Positions 17,818-26,384 of a stretch of 64,000 bases of DNA are shown one piece after another. The translations under genes were made by a program, and so were the position numbers. The first letter of the stretch is position 1. Each line of letters begins with the position of its first letter. The notes under the pieces are model-generated. The model made no database searches. It saw only the letters and a program-made list of their open reading frames with translations, and was not told the DNA's origin. The stretch is from Spartobacteria bacterium (GTDB lineage Bacteria > Verrucomicrobiota > Verrucomicrobiia > Chthoniobacterales > UBA10450), in assembly GCA_003134785.1 (NCBI GenBank), contig PLCN01000002.1:186219-250218 (forward strand). The letters run 5' to 3'.

Positions 17818-18327
17818 ATGAAATTGACAATGGAGGGATGGTGGACGGTGCTGCACGGATTTGTGCTGGGACTGGTGTTCCTGCTGGCGTTTGCCGGCGC
17901 CCTGATGAACTTGGGTACGCTGCGCCACGAGTGGACGCCGCCAGAATTCGCCCGGGTGTTGCGGCGCTTGAAGATCCGCGTGTGGGCCATGGCCGTATCG
18001 GCGTGGCTAATGGTGATTACCGGCACCTACGTCAGTTACCCGTGGTATCGGGCGTCGTCGCCGGCTAGTCCGAAATCAAAGTTGCTCGCCGTCCACGATC
18101 TTGCCGCGTTGCACACGTTCGCAATGGAGTGGAAGGAACACGTTGCGTGGGCGGCCCCGATTCTAGCGACCGCCCTAGGTTTCATCGTGACCTACTACAG
18201 CGCCGAATTGGCCGCGCGTAACGAACTGCGTCGAGCGGCGATGGTGCTCTTAGTCCTGTCGTTTGTGGCGTCGGTGATCGGTGGCGTGCTCGGCTTCCTC
18301 ATCTACAAGGCCGTGCCGATCTTATAG
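17818..18327 (+). CDS. Four-TM membrane protein of unknown function
   Basis: The product has 169 residues from the ATG at 17818, preceded by a good GGAGG 8 nt upstream; the open frame before it is not credible. It has about four TM helices, with conserved-looking polar residues at helix ends (LMNLGTLRHEWTPPEFARVL; VHDLAALHTFAMEWKEHVAW). The His residues in the latter loop could bind haem, but no known cytochrome b signature was found. It starts 120 nt after DoxX and forms a pair with the next gene, 8 nt downstream. Confidence 0.7.
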   Translation: MKLTMEGWWTVLHGFVLGLVFLLAFAGALMNLGTLRHEWTPPEFARVLRRLKIRVWAMAVSAWLMVITGTYVSYPWYRASSPASPKSKLLAVHDLAALHTFAMEWKEHVAWAAPILATALGFIVTYYSAELAARNELRRAAMVLLVLSFVASVIGGVLGFLIYKAVPIL

Positions 18328-18335
18328 GAAATATC

Positions 18336-18674
18336 ATGACAACAGTTCCAATTGAAAAAACCAATGGCCCGGCCCTGGCGGCGATTGTCGCAGCTAGCTT
18401 CGGGGTATTCGTGTTAGGCCTGTGCACGTTCTTGGCCGAGCTGAGCGCCGGGATTCAAAACGCGTTGAACTGGTGGCCGCCCGCCGGGCCGCTTGTCGGC
18501 AAGACCGGCATCGCCGTCATCGCGTGGCTCGTGGCGTGGGCCGCGCTCCATCCGGCATGGGGGCGGCGGGAACTTTCCTTCCGCGTGTGGTGGCGCGTCG
18601 CGTTAGCGCTGATTGTGATTGGCTTCTTGCTGACGTTCCCTCCCATTTTTCAGCTTCCTCGGCCAGGGGGATGA
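18336..18674 (+). CDS. Three-TM membrane protein of unknown function
   Basis: The product has 112 residues with three hydrophobic helices (about 13-35, 50-72 and 84-104). It starts 8 nt after the previous membrane gene, so the two are probably subunits of one complex. The Trp-rich motif NALNWWPPAGPLVGKTG sits between helices 1 and 2. I do not recognise a family. The neighbouring hemerythrin, DoxX and ferric-reductase-like genes suggest a redox membrane complex; this is inference. Confidence 0.65.
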   Translation: MTTVPIEKTNGPALAAIVAASFGVFVLGLCTFLAELSAGIQNALNWWPPAGPLVGKTGIAVIAWLVAWAALHPAWGRRELSFRVWWRVALALIVIGFLLTFPPIFQLPRPGG

Positions 18675-18853
18675 GAGCGCTAAACTGACGAGCGGAAAAT
18701 GGGAAGCGGCTTCTCGTAGCCCGTTTCCGCTTTGGTCCCCAATCTCAGCGCTGCCGATGGCTCTGGCCTTGAAGAACACATTCGTGTCGATCCGACCGAC
18801 CCGAGCTTTGTCTACAAAGACGGGTACGGCTGCCAGCCGATAGACCTCCAGAA

Positions 18854-19738
18854 CTAGCGTATGCTGAAGTAGTACATGCAGCGGCCGAATACGAAGACAT
18901 TGCACGCGATCAGCACCCCGAAGGAATAGATGAAAAACCGGCGTCCGCGAAGACGCAGGTTCGCGTTGGGTGTGATCTCCTTAGGCTTCAACCCCAAATC
19001 CCTGTAGAGGAAAACCGTTTCATAAAGGCGGACGCTGACGACCCAGACGACGAACAAGCCCGCAAAGATTGTGGGTTCGGGAATCCAAGGGTACAGCAGT
19101 TCGGCGGACGGCTTGCCGGCACTTTGCGTCAGCCACTGCACCCAGGTGTTCCATTCTATGCAGAAGAAGTGGATCACCGCGAAGAGGATGACCAGCCGCA
19201 GCCCAAAGCGGTGGAGAAACCACCATCGGTTCGCCCCGAGGAGAATGACTGCATTCTGAAACGAGATGAAGATGAGAAAAATGACAACCAGGGACCCGGC
19301 CAGTCCCGCGCCGTACGTGACTGAAGTGAGAGGAATGTCGGATGGGGGAAATGTCAACGGAAGACAGAAATATGCGACGAGCGGATGAAAGAGTGTGAAA
19401 AATCCACCGACAATGCCGATCTCCTTCCGATACCGGATCACATAATCGAAGGCATTGAAGTAGCGATAGATTGGACCGATGAGAAAGGTGAAGGCAAGAA
19501 GTACCATGCCGACCACGGCGATCACTTTATCAGGGACATAGAATGCGTCGATGCTCGGCGAAGCGTTGAAGAAATAAGCGCGCTGGACCCAGTAATACCC
19601 CCCGTAGAAAACCGTGAGCCCTAAAGCGACCAGGATCGACACCACATAGTCGTGAAAGCTGAACGGTTGGGCGCGACCGCGTTTCGCCCCGGCGCCAGCG
19701 GGACCGACCGCCTGCTGTGTAACATCATGAACTGCCAT
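18854..19738 (-). CDS. Ferric-reductase-like transmembrane protein
   Basis: The product has 294 residues with about seven TM helices. The middle shows the pattern of the ferric reductase/YedZ (MsrQ) transmembrane domain: VIRYRKEIGIVGGFFTLFHP, then FLHRFGLRLVILFAVIHFF, which supply His residues able to ligate haem b. No flavin or NAD domain follows, so it would pass electrons to or from another protein. A strong ribosome-binding site (AGGAGG) lies 6 nt before the ATG. A TTGACA box is at 19804-19809 on the minus strand with a weak -10. It is convergent with the small membrane genes. Confidence 0.7.
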   Translation of the reverse strand: MAVHDVTQQAVGPAGAGAKRGRAQPFSFHDYVVSILVALGLTVFYGGYYWVQRAYFFNASPSIDAFYVPDKVIAVVGMVLLAFTFLIGPIYRYFNAFDYVIRYRKEIGIVGGFFTLFHPLVAYFCLPLTFPPSDIPLTSVTYGAGLAGSLVVIFLIFISFQNAVILLGANRWWFLHRFGLRLVILFAVIHFFCIEWNTWVQWLTQSAGKPSAELLYPWIPEPTIFAGLFVVWVVSVRLYETVFLYRDLGLKPKEITPNANLRLRGRRFFIYSFGVLIACNVFVFGRCMYYFSIR

Positions 19739-19890
19739 GGTGTTTCCTCCTATTGTGGATGGTTGCCGAAAACAGTTCGGATGGAATACGGGTTACGAAT
19801 TAATGTCAAGCCTGCGTGATTAGATAAATTTATGCTTGTCGGGCGGGCCGCCGATATGGCGAATCGCCTCGTAAATAGAGGACAACACCT

Positions 19891-20123
19891 ATGAAGCTCG
19901 CGTTTACCTGGTCGAATCTCACCCGCAGCGGGCTCCTGCTGAGCTTGTGCGCCGCAGTCAGCATCCCTTTGACGACCGCGGCCGGATGCGCCGGGCGCGC
20001 ATCACCGTGACCGGAGATTTTGCGGAGCAGTTCGATTTCAAACTGGAAGGAGAATTCAACCAGGCCGACGGCATCAATTCCCCCCGCACGGCGTTTTCGA
20101 CGACCGATGCCATCGCGAATTGA
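19891..20123 (+). pseudogene. Porin remnant B: signal peptide joined to an internal porin strand
   Basis: From the ATG at 19891 the sequence encodes MKLAFTWSNLTRSGLLLSLC plus AAVSIPLTTAA, a signal peptide homologous to that of remnant A. Then, shifted in frame, come MRRARITVTGDFAEQFDFKL and EGEFNQADG, matching the first barrel strands of the intact porin (RLRRARISLMGDFAEQFDFK). A stop follows at 20121-20123. The region between signal and first strand, and the whole remaining barrel, are deleted. Confidence 0.75.
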
Positions 20124-20223
20124 ACTCCCATGAATGTTTCTGCGCGTTCGCTGGAAAATCCGTAATCATGGCTGAGCAAAGAGATCAACTCGACGCCGGC
20201 CATTCCTGAGAGGGAAATTCAAG

Positions 20224-20390
20224 GCATGGGTCGACAAGGTCGCAGGGCATCGAGAGAAAACTCGGGATGTATGCGGAATATTTCTTACGGAAGGCATCCA
20301 GAAATTCCTTTATCCCGCCGGCCTCGGACAACGCAATTCTCAAGAAGTTCCCTTCTACTTCTGGTCCGCTAAAGGAAACGGTGAGGCTCT
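20224..20390 (+). pseudogene. Decayed hemerythrin C-terminus fused to DoxX N-terminus
   Basis: Bases 20226-20270 resemble the end of the hemerythrin gene (compare 17145-17178: MVDKVAQIEKKLGIY). They run directly into a piece resembling DoxX (compare 17278-17345: FLTEGIQKFLYPA...), with the start of doxX deleted; ATCCAGAAATTCCTTTATCC is identical in both. Together with the porin remnant at 19891 this is a second copy of the porin-hemerythrin-DoxX cassette, reduced by internal deletions. Confidence 0.7.
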
Positions 20391-20700
20391 ATTCTAATTT
20401 TTGCCGTTCGGATTTCGTGGCGAAAGCGAGGGCCGCAACATACGCGCGGAAGAGCCTTCGCTCGCTCGCTTTACTTTGTGCCTCGCGGTTTACAATTTTC
20501 CTTTGCAGATCGTGTGCGGCGTTGCGCTCCAGTTGCAGCGATCGCAAGAACAGAATGATCATGCTGAAAGCGGCGACCAGAAGCACGCCGACCGCCAGTC
20601 GCCAAGTGTGGTCGAAAACGTAAGCAAAATCGGAGACTACCAGCACGATTGCGGTCACGATGAAACCACACAGGCGTCTTTGAGTGCCTCGATTCGCCAT
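20389..20700 (-). CDS. Small two-TM protein downstream of the Nramp transporter
   Basis: The product has 103 residues: two hydrophobic helices (about 10-28 and 34-52), then a charged amphipathic tail (LRSLQLERNAAHDLQRKIVN). It starts 15 nt after the Nramp stop codon on the same strand, so it is almost certainly co-transcribed. No known family was recognised. A transporter accessory or assembly role is only a guess from the context. Confidence 0.6.
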   Translation of the reverse strand: MANRGTQRRLCGFIVTAIVLVVSDFAYVFDHTWRLAVGVLLVAAFSMIILFLRSLQLERNAAHDLQRKIVNREAQSKASERRLFRAYVAALAFATKSERQKLE

Positions 20701-20715
20701 GTCAGTTCAGTCTTT

Positions 20716-22011
20716 CTATAATACGAACATTCCAAAAGCCGCGCCGAACATGATCAGCGCTGTCGCTCCAACCAACACTCGGCTCAGCATTGAACTGGGT
20801 TGGCCATGCATGATCGTCCTGTTGGAAGCAACGATAACGAGACCCACGAGGAGAAACGGCGCAAGTAGTCCATTGATAACGGCCGTCCAGAATAGCGCGC
20901 GCACAGGATTGATGTTCGCGAAATCGAGCGCCACGCCGGCGGTAGTGGAGGCGATGATCACCCCGTAAAATGCTCGAGCTGATCGCAGCTTTTCGTCGAG
21001 CCCTTCCTTCCAGCTTAGCGTCTCTGCCAGCGCATACGCCGCCGACCCGGTGAGAGTGGGAATCGCCAGGAATCCCACTCCGAGGATTCCCACCGTATAG
21101 AGCAGTGCCGCAAACCTGCCGGCTAACGGCCCCAGGACTTCCGCTGCCTGCCGCGAAGTTTCGATGTTCGTAATGCCGTGCCGGTGCAGGGTCGATGCCG
21201 TTGTCAGCATGATGAAATACATGATGAACACGGCAAAGAACGCACCTACTCCGACATCCATCTTCCGGCTTAGGATTTCGCCCTTAGTAGCGTTCTGACG
21301 CTGTCGCACCATTCGACGGCCCTTCGCCTTTTCTTCTTCGATCTCCTGGGAAGCCTGCCAGAAAAACAAATAAGGGCTGATCGTCGTGCCAAGGATCGCA
21401 ACCAGAGTCTGCCATGCCAGATGTCCTTTGGGCCATGAAGGAGCAAACGTGTCGTGAATCGCCGCCGACCAATCCGGGTGGGCGACGAACGCGGTGATCA
21501 CGTACGCGAACAACACGAGACAGAGCCACTTTAGAGAGTTGGCGATTTGGTGATATCGAAGCCAAATCGTTGCACACGAGATCGCAATTCCGAATGCGAG
21601 GACGAAGAGATGCGAATTGAACCCGGTCAGCATCGCCGCGGCGTCGGCCATCCCCGACAGGTCTGCGCCAATGTTAATCGTGTTGGCGCCGAGCAGAAAG
21701 AGAGAAGCGACGAGCACGACCCGCCGGCCGAACTTCTGCCGCAGGGCGCCAGCCAAACCACGCCCTGTCACCATTCCGACGCGGGCACACATCATCTGCA
21801 CCATGCCCATGAGAGGCCAGGTCAATAAGCTCGTCCAAAGGAGGGAGGTCCCGAGCTGAGCTCCGGCGATGGAATACGTCGCGATTCCAGAAGGATCGTC
21901 GTCGGCCGCGCCCGTGATGACCCCCGGGCCAAGCGTCCGAAAAAACCGCCGCAGCAGACTAGGACGCTTTTCCTCCGCGACTTTCCCTGGGAGTTTGTTC
22001 CTCGTGCTCAT
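20716..22011 (-). CDS. Nramp-family (SLC11-like) divalent metal transporter
   Basis: The product has 431 residues with about 11 TM helices. TM1 carries GAADDDPSGIATYSIAGAQL in place of the DPGN metal-site motif of canonical Mn/Fe Nramps. TM6 has TTISPYLFFWQASQEIEEE where canonical proteins have the metal-coordinating Met (MPH). The missing Met places it in the Nramp-related clade suspected of handling harder ions (Mg2+, Al3+) or other substrates. A charged loop rich in Glu/Lys/Arg follows TM6. The start is the ATG at 22011. Its neighbours include an Mg2+ P-type ATPase. Confidence 0.88.
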   Translation of the reverse strand: MSTRNKLPGKVAEEKRPSLLRRFFRTLGPGVITGAADDDPSGIATYSIAGAQLGTSLLWTSLLTWPLMGMVQMMCARVGMVTGRGLAGALRQKFGRRVVLVASLFLLGANTINIGADLSGMADAAAMLTGFNSHLFVLAFGIAISCATIWLRYHQIANSLKWLCLVLFAYVITAFVAHPDWSAAIHDTFAPSWPKGHLAWQTLVAILGTTISPYLFFWQASQEIEEEKAKGRRMVRQRQNATKGEILSRKMDVGVGAFFAVFIMYFIMLTTASTLHRHGITNIETSRQAAEVLGPLAGRFAALLYTVGILGVGFLAIPTLTGSAAYALAETLSWKEGLDEKLRSARAFYGVIIASTTAGVALDFANINPVRALFWTAVINGLLAPFLLVGLVIVASNRTIMHGQPSSMLSRVLVGATALIMFGAAFGMFVL

Positions 22012-22384
22012 TTCGCCGATTCTCTATCGTGAGCGGCGCCGGAGCGCAATACTTTCACGCTAATTGAAAAATTCGTTCGAGAATTATCCCCATGTAAGTG
22101 ATCGCTCTGCCAAACCATTGCCCTTGGCGAGGAGCCGCGATCAGAGTCGCGGTCCTCGTCGATCATCGTTCGGCGGCGTTGAGCTGGCCGACGATGTTGC
22201 GCACCGGGATGACTGAGGCGCGGCGTCCGCTCTCGGGATGCCGATGGCTGCGTTTCCTTGCCACTCGGCGAGGCCTCGTGCGATCCCGAGATTCGCACAA
22301 AACGGAGTGGACATATGGTGGCGCATGGGGCTATGCACTTATTGAATGATCCCGGCTATTTTAGCCACCACGGCCGCCAGATCA
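22012..22384. other. Divergent intergenic region, no clear gene
   Basis: The stretch lies between the minus-strand Nramp gene and the plus-strand ORF at 22385. It contains a short inverted repeat around 22134-22151 (CCGCGA/TCGCGG). I recognised no gene and no clear metal riboswitch, although the region is where an Mg2+ or Mn2+ responsive leader would be expected. Confidence 0.35.
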
Positions 22385-22870
22385 ATGAGGGCGACTGAGC
22401 AATCTGCCGCCTCGCCGCGCGGCCCTACAATCCGCCAGCTTCGGCGAAAGCTGCGACACGTTCGGCTCAAAATCATGCGGCGCTACCACGCGCTCCACGA
22501 ATACGCTCGGATCTATCACGCTCTCGCAGCCGGCGAGGCCAAAGGATCGGAACGAGAATTGATTTTGCAGTGTCTGGCGGAAGAAGCGGACAAGCGTCTC
22601 AAACGCGTGGAGATGTCAGTACGAAAGTTTCGGATTGCACACAGTCTCCCGACGGAAAGGTGGTTCCACCGCCTGATGCGCTGGTTTGTTCTGCGTTGGC
22701 GGATTAGCTGGACTCTTGCATTGCTCGAACGGCTGGAATCGCGCCGTTCGCGGGCGATGCTCGAAGCTTTGACGCAACTCGGCCGGCTCTGCCACGTAAT
22801 CGTTGCCGCCAGAGCGCGGTCCACTCAATTCTCCACTCGACTTTCATCCCGACACCGGGATGATCCGTAA
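22385..22870 (+). CDS. Hypothetical helical protein upstream of the Mg2+ ATPase
   Basis: The product has about 161 residues from the ATG at 22385; the frame is open from 22346. It is strongly basic and helical. The stretch YARIYHALAAGEAKGSEREL, then LQCLAEEADKRLKRVE and RWFHRLMRWFVLRWRISWTL, is reminiscent of the ferritin-like N-terminal domain preceding VIT/CCC1-type transporters, but the His ligand expected in the E-x-x-H motif is replaced. That resemblance is weak. It ends 51 nt before mgtA. Confidence 0.45.
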   Translation: MRATEQSAASPRGPTIRQLRRKLRHVRLKIMRRYHALHEYARIYHALAAGEAKGSERELILQCLAEEADKRLKRVEMSVRKFRIAHSLPTERWFHRLMRWFVLRWRISWTLALLERLESRRSRAMLEALTQLGRLCHVIVAARARSTQFSTRLSSRHRDDP

Positions 22871-22921
22871 AGTCGAGCGCGTGTAGCCAGAGCGAGCGAC
22901 CTAAGGGGAACTTTATCTTTC

Positions 22922-25588
22922 ATGTTCCGATTCATTTTCTCGGGCAAACTCCATCCCGCCATCGTCCATAAGGCGGTCAAAGCGGCTGCGGCTGCTATTT
23001 CAGAGCATGAGCAGAAGCTCATGGAGTTATGCACGCTGCCGGCCGAGGAAGCGTTGCAGCGTCTTGGCGTGACAGAGAATGGCCTTTCCGACGAGCAAGT
23101 TGAAACTGCTCGGGAAGAATACGGCAGCAATATTCTTAGTCACAGAAAAGAGGCCGGCATCGTGAGGGAGCTCTTGCAACGATGTCGCAATCCTCTGGTG
23201 ATCCAACTGCTCGTGATCTGTGTCGTCTCTCTGTTAATGGGAGATGTCCGTGCCGCGACGGTGGTCGGAGCAATGGTCTTGCTCAGTGTTGTCCTGGCAT
23301 ATGTGCAAGAGCACCGCTCCAGCAAGGCCGTAGAAAAACTCAACGCCATGGTGCAAACCAACTCTTTGGTGACGCGCGGCGGAAAGGAATATGACATCCC
23401 CATAGCCGAAATTGTCCCGGGAGAGATCGTCATCCTGCAAGCTGGCGCACTTATCCCGGCGGATCTTCGCTTAATCAGTGCCAAGGACTTTTTCGTAAGC
23501 CAGTCCTCCCTAACCGGCGAATCCATGCCGGTGGAGAAACATGCTGAGCCAGAGAATGTAACCGGCCGGGGCGTTATCGAGTTGCAAAACGCATGTTTCC
23601 AAGGGAGCAATGTTGTGAGTGGCACCGCTCGCGGGTTGGTCGTTAACACTGGGAGCAAGACTCACTTCGGGTCGATAGCCGAAAAGCTTTCGGGACAGCG
23701 GGCGCAGACGAGTTTTGACAAAGGCATCGCCGGTTTCACATGGCTGATGATCCGCTTCATGGTGGTCATGGTAGCGATCGTCTTTTTGATTGTCGGCGTG
23801 ACCAAGCACGACTGGGCGGAGGCTCTCCTTTTCTCCCTCTCGGTGGCTGTGGGACTGACGCCGGAAATGCTGCCGATGATTGTCACGGTGAACCTTTCCA
23901 AAGGCGCGATGGCCATGTCTAGGAAGAAGGTCATCGTGAAGCGGCTGAACTCGATTCAAAACTTCGGCGCCATCGATATTCTCTGCACGGACAAGACGGG
24001 CACGCTGACGCAAGATCGCGTGATTCTCGAAAAGGCGGTTGATGTCACTAACCGTGATAGCGACGACGTCCTGCGTTACGCCTACATGAACAGTTACTAT
24101 CAGACCGGGTTGCGCAACCTACTGGATCGTTCGGTTCTTTCGCATAGCGATCTGGACGTGGAACGCGGTTGCAAGAAAGTGGATGAAATTCCTTTCGATT
24201 TTCAACGCAAACGCATGTCCGTCGCCGTGGATTACCAGGGCGACCACGTGCTGATCTGCAAGGGTGCGGTGGAAGACATTTACAAGGCCTGCACGCATTA
24301 CCAGATCGATGAGGAAATCCATCTAATGATTGACCTCATCAAAGATGATCTCCTGGAAGAGTATGAAGAATTGAGTCGGGACGGTTACCGCGTGCTCGGA
24401 ATCGCCTACCGCGAATTTCCGCAAAGCAAGCAGGTATTTTCAGTTGCCGACGAAAGCGATTTGATCTTGCTTGGCTACATAGCTTTTCTTGACCCGCCCA
24501 AGGGCTCCGCCGCAAAGGCTCTCGCCTCGCTCAAGCAGTATGGCGTCGTCACGAAGATTCTAACCGGTGATAACGCCCTGGTCACCCGGAAGATTTGCAA
24601 GGATGTCGGCTTGGATGAACAAGAGGTCATCACCGGCGACAAGCTTCTCGGCCTGGATGAAACGCAACTGGGCGAGTTGGCGGAAAAGAACAATGTGTTT
24701 GCTCGTCTGTCTCCGTCCCAGAAGGAGAACATCATTACCGCCCTGCAAAAACGCGGGCATGTAGTTGGCTACATGGGCGACGGCATCAATGACGCTCTTT
24801 CGATGCGCGCGGCAGACGTGGGCATTTCTGTCGATACGGCGGTCGACGTCGCGAAGGAATCGGCCGACATCATTCTTCTCGAAAAGAGTCTCCTCGTACT
24901 CGAGGACGGCATCATCGAGGGAAGAAAAGTATTCAGCAATATCCTCAAGTACATCCGCATGGGCGCCAGTTCGAACTTTGGAAACATGTTCAGCGTGGTC
25001 GGCGGAAGTTATTTTTTACCCTTCCTGCCGATGGCACCGATTCAGATTTTGCTCAACAACTTGCTTTACGATGCATCCCAAGTCGGCATTCCTGCGGATT
25101 ATGTCGATGAAGAATATCTCAGGACTCCTCGCAAGTGGAACATCGAGAACATACGTCGCTTTATGATCTTCATCGGGCCGATGAGTTCCATTTTCGATTA
25201 CGCGACTTTTTTTCTCATGCTCTACTTCTTTCACTGCAAACTCTACTCCCATTCTGCGACCACTCCGGAAATGAAAACATATTATGAAAGTCTGTTTCAC
25301 ACTGGTTGGTTTGTAGAGTCGATTTTAACTCAAACGCTTATCGTTCACATTATCAGAACCAACCGGATTCCTTTTCTTCAAAGCATCGCCAGCCCGCTCC
25401 TGCTCCTGACAACAATCATTGTTATGATCGCGGGCGCCGTTCTTCCGTATCTACCGATCGGGAGTTATTTCGGCTTTGTCCCGCTGCCGGCCAGCTTCTG
25501 GATATGGATCGTTGGGTTCCTTCTTTGCTATTCGATGCTGACCCATTCGGTTAAAGTCTGGTTCCACCGAAAATACGGGATGGACTAA
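22922..25588 (+). CDS. mgtA: Magnesium-translocating P-type ATPase
   Basis: The product has 888 residues, the length of MgtA/MgtB (P3B ATPases), which import Mg2+ with ATP hydrolysis. Visible motifs are the actuator TGES loop (QSSLTGESMPVE, about 198), TM4 VGLTPEMLPMIVTVNLSKGA, the phosphorylation site CTDKTGTLTQD (about 357), the nucleotide-domain TGD (TKILTGDN) and the hinge GYMGDGINDALS. The C-terminus has six TM segments. The start is the ATG at 22922 with GGGGAA upstream. The stop is separated by one base from the ATG of an EIIA-like gene. Confidence 0.93.
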   Translation: MFRFIFSGKLHPAIVHKAVKAAAAAISEHEQKLMELCTLPAEEALQRLGVTENGLSDEQVETAREEYGSNILSHRKEAGIVRELLQRCRNPLVIQLLVICVVSLLMGDVRAATVVGAMVLLSVVLAYVQEHRSSKAVEKLNAMVQTNSLVTRGGKEYDIPIAEIVPGEIVILQAGALIPADLRLISAKDFFVSQSSLTGESMPVEKHAEPENVTGRGVIELQNACFQGSNVVSGTARGLVVNTGSKTHFGSIAEKLSGQRAQTSFDKGIAGFTWLMIRFMVVMVAIVFLIVGVTKHDWAEALLFSLSVAVGLTPEMLPMIVTVNLSKGAMAMSRKKVIVKRLNSIQNFGAIDILCTDKTGTLTQDRVILEKAVDVTNRDSDDVLRYAYMNSYYQTGLRNLLDRSVLSHSDLDVERGCKKVDEIPFDFQRKRMSVAVDYQGDHVLICKGAVEDIYKACTHYQIDEEIHLMIDLIKDDLLEEYEELSRDGYRVLGIAYREFPQSKQVFSVADESDLILLGYIAFLDPPKGSAAKALASLKQYGVVTKILTGDNALVTRKICKDVGLDEQEVITGDKLLGLDETQLGELAEKNNVFARLSPSQKENIITALQKRGHVVGYMGDGINDALSMRAADVGISVDTAVDVAKESADIILLEKSLLVLEDGIIEGRKVFSNILKYIRMGASSNFGNMFSVVGGSYFLPFLPMAPIQILLNNLLYDASQVGIPADYVDEEYLRTPRKWNIENIRRFMIFIGPMSSIFDYATFFLMLYFFHCKLYSHSATTPEMKTYYESLFHTGWFVESILTQTLIVHIIRTNRIPFLQSIASPLLLLTTIIVMIAGAVLPYLPIGSYFGFVPLPASFWIWIVGFLLCYSMLTHSVKVWFHRKYGMD

Positions 25589-25589
25589 C

Positions 25590-26384
25590 ATGAGAAGCCT
25601 TCTCGATGCACTACAGGCTGGTCGTTTGATTGAATTGACGGACAGTCACAAGACCAAGGCGCTGGAATATCTAGCTGCCCTAATTGAGGCTATCCCAGAT
25701 ATTGGAGTCGAAGGCGGTATCACGGAAAGCGTGCTGGCGCGGGAGCACGTGCACAACACAGGCATAGGGAAAGGTTGGGCTTGTCCGCACGCACGTGCGC
25801 CGCACGATGGCGAACTGGTTTGCGCGGTGGGCTGGAGTCCTGCGGGCGTCGACTACGGTGCGCCTGACAGCGAGCCGGTGCATCTCCTGGTCATGTATTT
25901 TGTGCCGGAAGGGCAGAAACATGCCTATCTCAAAGAGATTTCCTCTCTCGCCAAAGCAATCAAAACGCAGGTCGCGCTACAGGACCTCAAATCATTGACA
26001 GATCTTGGAGAAGTCCGCGACCGGCTGCTCGACGCGATCCATGTAGCCTTGGAATCGACAACGCCCGACGCAAGAGCGAGGATGATCCAGCTTGAAGTTA
26101 GGCATGCAGCCGCTCATGAGCTTGGCTTGCCTCTTGAACTCGCTCGCTTCATTATTCCCCTCTCTATTTTGGCAATTCCCGGCTCCAAGCCAGTTATCCT
26201 GTGTCAGGACCGTGAAATGGTGCATGCACTGGAGTCACAGGATGATCTAGCTTCCCACCTTGTTCAAAATGGTCGCACTGAGCACCAGGGAATCCAGGTT
26301 TTGCTTCGATCTTCATCCAATTTTCAGCCAGACCGCGTACTCTACGATTGCTTGGCTTTCAGACCAACTAAGAATACTTCGTAG
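25590..26384 (+). CDS. PTS EIIA(Fru/Ntr)-like domain protein coupled to mgtA
   Basis: The product has 264 residues. Residues 1-155 form a PTS_EIIA type-2 domain with the phospho-acceptor His in GIGKGWACPHARAP (H67). Residues 160-264 are an additional domain I cannot assign, with IPLSILAIPGSKPVILCQDR in its core. Stand-alone EIIA(Ntr)-type proteins act as regulators and bind K+ transporters or kinases. Here the gene begins one base after the stop of mgtA, so it may control Mg2+ uptake. No EIIB/EIIC sugar permease is present. Confidence 0.8.
   Translation: MRSLLDALQAGRLIELTDSHKTKALEYLAALIEAIPDIGVEGGITESVLAREHVHNTGIGKGWACPHARAPHDGELVCAVGWSPAGVDYGAPDSEPVHLLVMYFVPEGQKHAYLKEISSLAKAIKTQVALQDLKSLTDLGEVRDRLLDAIHVALESTTPDARARMIQLEVRHAAAHELGLPLELARFIIPLSILAIPGSKPVILCQDREMVHALESQDDLASHLVQNGRTEHQGIQVLLRSSSNFQPDRVLYDCLAFRPTKNTS

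Noticed and set aside
25924-25940. CTATCTCAAAGAGA, similar to the shared upstream motif
   Set aside because: It lies inside the EIIA-like coding sequence (encoding YLKEIS), has one A fewer in the core and no CTTAAG partner.
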